Below are positions 60,301-64,000 of a stretch of 64,000 nucleotides of DNA, piece after piece. Under the pieces are notes generated by a model that made no database searches, was not told the origin of the DNA, and worked only from the letters and a program-made list of their open reading frames with translations. Numbering within the stretch: position 1 is the first letter of the stretch; each line of letters starts with the position of its first letter. The DNA is from Xestospongia bergquistia (lineage: Eukaryota > Porifera > Demospongiae > Haplosclerida > Petrosiidae): positions 1,080,001 through 1,144,000 of the forward strand of contig OZ014420.1 of assembly GCA_963965975.1 (NCBI GenBank), in the 5' to 3' direction. Both the position numbers and the translations under genes were made by a program.

Positions 60301-63300
60301 GTATTGTAGTAGGTAATACAAGCTCACTTTATTGCAGATGAATCAAGAATCTCCACAAAGAATAATGAGGCATTAGGTAAATTGCTATCAGTAAGATAGT
60401 CATTGGTCTATAGTAGAGATAATTTATTTTTGTGTACTGATGTATAGTACCTGATGAATAAGAGTAGAGATTATCTCTGATGTTGTCTGATTTATTGCCT
60501 CATAATAGTCTTTTGGTAGTTGTAGTTCAGCTCCATATTGAACAACATCTGTGTTTACAATTAAATGGAAAATGCCATTCACATATATCAATAACTATAT
60601 AATACCTGAAATGTTTAGTATAACACTTGAAGAGTTAACAGAGATAACATGCCCATTAATAATACTTCTAGCTTCACAGTGATAAAATCCTCTGTCATTT
60701 AAACTCAATTCAGAGAACATCAATACAGAAGGATTATTGTTGTCATTTGAAATTAACACATTCTCTTTATACCACAAAATAGTAGGAATAGGATTACCAG
60801 TAGCTCTACAGGTAAGACTGACAGTGGAATAGAGGTTTCCTGAAGTAGCTACAGGAGGTTGGGTTATTGTTGGTGGGATTGACACTATTACAACTGTATT
60901 AAGGGATAAGTGATTTTACTTATGATCTTCAATTTATTAAAACTTGCCTTGTTCACAATTGATACCAGTATATCCATTTGAGCAACTACATATGTATCCA
61001 TTACTCAAACTATGACATTTACCATGTTCACCACATGGAATACTCAAACAATAGTTAGTTGGTAAAGCTAAAAGACAATCATAAATTGTTAATGAGTATA
61101 TATTAACTTACGTTCTACTACTTTAAGTACATATGGTGTTGTTAATACAGCTCCAACATAGGCTTTATTATCAGCTCGACAGAAATAATTACCATTATCA
61201 TTTCCAGTTAAATCAGTGATAGTTAACACACTGGTAAGTTGCAAAACTCCAGGAGTAATGTTTGAGTGAAAACCATTGAAGTTTTCTAAAGATACGATTT
61301 TCACTCTACTGGTGTTTAGTAAAAGTTGTCCATTTTTTCTCCATACAATAAAAGGTCGTGGAATACCATCAGCAGTACAGTTAAACTTTACACTTTGTCC
61401 TCTCTCTTTGGTTACAAATCCTCCAGTATAGTTCAATAATTCTGCCTTAACTAAAAAGTAGCAAGGTATAAATTTAGTGAGCTGCTTTGTTTAGCTAATA
61501 ATAGCCTGTAAAATGTAGTATAACATGTAGGTGTGTTGTGATAAAGCTCATACAATTCAATTCAAAGTACTGTTTTGATTAATTCAAGCATATAACATTT
61601 GTACTTAGTAAAGAATGGACTACACAAACAAGTAATTCCAAAGCAAACAGGTAAGTTATTATCACAGCATTAGTATGTTGAAACTGAAAAAATTGGATTT
61701 ACCATAGACATCCAAAAAGACAGTTGCTTCTTTGGTCCCCATTTCATTGGACACAATTATTTTATATACACCTCTGTCTTTCAACTGAACATTGAAGATA
61801 GTTAGAGAAAGACGATCAGGAGATAAGAATCTAGAATTGATAGTATAATTAAATATTTCAGAACCCAATGGCTTGAATTTCCAATTGATGTTATCCTTTT
61901 TGGCATTTTTGATATTAAAATCAATTGTTATAGTTTCATTTATTAGTCCAACAATTTCTTTATGAACTGGTAATACTGTAGGTAGTGCTAGAGTAAAGAA
62001 AAAGCAAACAAAAGACATCATGGGAACATTTGGAGCTTAGGACCTATGGTAATTTAATAGTCTAACACAATTACATTCTCACCTTCAACAATCACTGTGA
62101 TATTATTGGAGTAGTATTCTGTGATCACTGATTTATTCAGTAGAAAGTTACTGAAACAAGTAAATGTATAATTTCCAGATATATTCAATGGCATTAGTAA
62201 TTGACTACAATTATCCAAATTATTACTGTGTTCAGTAACATTATGTGAAGTACTTCCACTGTGTATATATGACCATTCAGTTTTTATTAGTCTCAGTAGT
62301 TCTGTTGATTTATAATAAGAACAACAGTTTATAGTTACTTCATTATATCCTGGATAATCCAGTAGTATAGGATGACTTGTATTAATGACAACTCTAATAT
62401 CTACAATATGAATTACTCTAATAATGAGAATGAAATAATTAAATACTTACCAATCACAGTTAGTTTGACATTAGTTGTAGCATTTCTTCCAATAACAAAA
62501 GGTGATTCCTTAGAGACAGTAACTAGACAAGTGTACACTCCTGTATTTGATACATTCAGATTATATAGTTGAAGTAATGAGGACTGTGATATGTTATTAG
62601 GAGATAGTGTGGTTGTGTAATTCTTTAATAGTTCTTGTTTATTTCTCCATTCAAAGTGTGCAGTGACTCTCTCATCAACAATATTGTAGGTATCATTTAA
62701 TGTAACATTACAAGTTAGGTTAATATTAGTACCAGTATTATAATAGAGCTCCAATAAAGATATTGTGATAACAATATCAGGTACTAAAATAGTACACAAA
62801 TATACACAATATAATTATAGTAACTTACTTTTGTCTCTCACATCAATACTCTTACTAGTTTTACTTGACAGAACATAAAGAGTATTACTAGAAACATTAA
62901 CATGACAAGTATAAGTTGTTGCATCTGATAATTTTAAGTTCTTTATTGCAAATATTGCTGAAGATGATAAGTTAGTTGGAGTAATGTGTGTTGTATAGTT
63001 TTTCACACTAATATCTCCTTTCTTCCACTCAAATAGTGCAGTAGTATTGATATCAACATTATCATTTAGTTTAATATCACATATCAAAGTGACACCATTC
63101 TCACTGTTATAATGACTTACAACAGTGATATCCACTAATACTATAATGTAAGTGATAAGACAGTGAACCTAAAAATATCACAACTCACTTTGTACAGTTA
63201 CAGTGGTATTAGCTGTCTTATTTCTTGTCTTATCATTACCAATCCAAGCTACACAGTAGTATAAACCAGCTAAGGAAGTTTTTATTGAATTGATTTGTAA

Positions 63301-64000
63301 TGTTTGTCCAAAAATATAATCAAACCCGATTAGTTTAAGATCAGTAAGAGTGTAATGAGAAGTATTATCAATTTTTTGACCATTCCTTTGCCACTCAATG
63401 TTGATCAGATGAATACCACGAGAATCAATTTTAGTATTCAGGAAACCAATGCACACTAGACCCTCAGTAAAGTAAATGATACTGACATAAGTGTCTAAAA
63501 TAATACAAATAATTTTTGGGCAATATTTGAGTACATTACTAACCTTTAACAGTGACAGTAATAGTTCTGTTCTGTACTTCACAACTTGATGGATTTCTAT
63601 TTACTGATATAGTACATGTATATTGTGTATTATTAAGAGATGGTATCACTGTAGGTAGAACTAATGTATTGTCAACAACCACAATACTACCACTTGAGTT
63701 ACTCCATCTTATACTTAGATCTGTCAATGTACTGTTCACACACTGTATTTCAGCTCTACCACCCAGTATTAAGTTTGTAAAACTAGTTTTATTCTTGTCA
63801 ATGCTATTGATATCTGAAACAAAATTAGCATTAAATTAAATTTTATTTAATTTACCTTTTAAACACAGATCAGTAATGTTAGTAGTAACATTATGTCCAA
63901 CAATATTAGCACTACAGGTATATATTCCAGCATCTCTTGTCTGTACTTGTGAGATAGTTAGTGTAGTAATAAAAAATGATGACACAGTTGATGTTGGTGA
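57332..64000 (-). CDS. Adhesion G protein-coupled receptor with Ig repeats, EGF, HRM, GAIN/GPS and 7TM (5' partial)
   Basis: A cell-surface receptor of the adhesion class, cut at its N terminus. From the right edge inward I count nine Ig-like exons, roughly at 63845-64000 (partial), 63545-63815, 63190-63495, 62832-63135, 62452-62785, 62085-62400, 61703-61990, 61110-61450 and 60607-60890. One EGF module (IPCGEHGKCH ... CSCSNGYTG, 60948-61069) sits between the last two. A hormone-receptor domain (CPCGNGDSRRDGILQATRYC) lies at 59800-60045, then a GAIN region. The GPS has CSFWN ... DWSREGC ... CECNHLTSFAILL (58711-58900) with an intact HLT cleavage site. Seven TM helices lie at 57700-58640 (TM6/7 FGLGWGIGLLATQ and FHGLFIFIMQCLRSKEVR). 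A roughly 110-residue Lys/Glu-rich tail ends in EKK. The intron after the EGF exon uses a GC donor. Confidence 0.93.
62022..62225 (-). repeat. Copy of the phosphatase Ig exon and a vestige of its FN3 exon
   Basis: The reverse complement of 62085-62225 encodes an Ig end nearly identical to that at 1-143. The following GPCR intron still contains ATTACCATAG and then GTCCTAAGCTCCAAATGTTCCC (62022-62050). In the phosphatase this is an acceptor and the start of an FN3 exon. Here it is followed by a stretch that leads to the acceptor of the next Ig exon (CTCTAG at about 61991). Confidence 0.88.

Overview
The window looks like nuclear DNA of a compact, AT-rich animal genome. Genes are split by many short GT-AG introns (often 40-150 bp), spacers are small, and the gene content is purely metazoan: a receptor tyrosine phosphatase with FN3 repeats, an adhesion GPCR with Ig repeats, a MALT1-type paracaspase, SUFU, CYP20, DENND4, RPAP2, COQ4 and EF-2. 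I infer an early-branching animal, most likely a demosponge such as Amphimedon. That is inference from style and content, not a database match. All exon joins below were made by eye.

Layout. 1-5324 (+): 3' part of a receptor-type tyrosine phosphatase (one Ig exon, FN3 repeats, one TM helix, an array of tyrosine-motif micro-exons, active D1, degenerate D2). 6802-20379 (+): a tandem array of three almost intron-free ~1285-residue receptor-like proteins (signal peptide, right-handed beta-helix ectodomain, Cys-rich stalk, about eight TM helices), with the relic of a fourth copy between the second and third. 20446-31566 (-): COQ4, a death-domain/Ig/paracaspase protein (MALT1-like) and elongation factor 2, which has a dead copy of its last coding segment just downstream. 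31888-35641 (+): a CYP20 pseudogene followed by an intact CYP20 P450. 35876-38931: a 123-residue orphan gene (-) and SUFU (+), head to head. 39126-44716 (-): a 1114-residue coiled-coil protein and RPAP2. 45046-53730 (+): DENND4, head to head with RPAP2. 53731-57331: a repeat-rich stretch with one TSP1-like partial gene (-). 57332-64000 (-): an adhesion GPCR, cut at its N terminus by the window edge.

Most genes are unrelated housekeeping or signalling loci packed together, several as head-to-head pairs sharing 100-330 bp. The most unusual features are: (a) an Ig exon, with its flanking intron and the first bases of an FN3 exon, shared between the phosphatase at the left edge and the adhesion GPCR at the right edge, in inverted orientation; (b) micro-exons that each encode one tyrosine motif at an exact 13-residue period, giving an ITAM-like tail on a phosphatase; (c) the tandem, mosaic, nearly intronless beta-helix/multi-TM family, for which I know no function.
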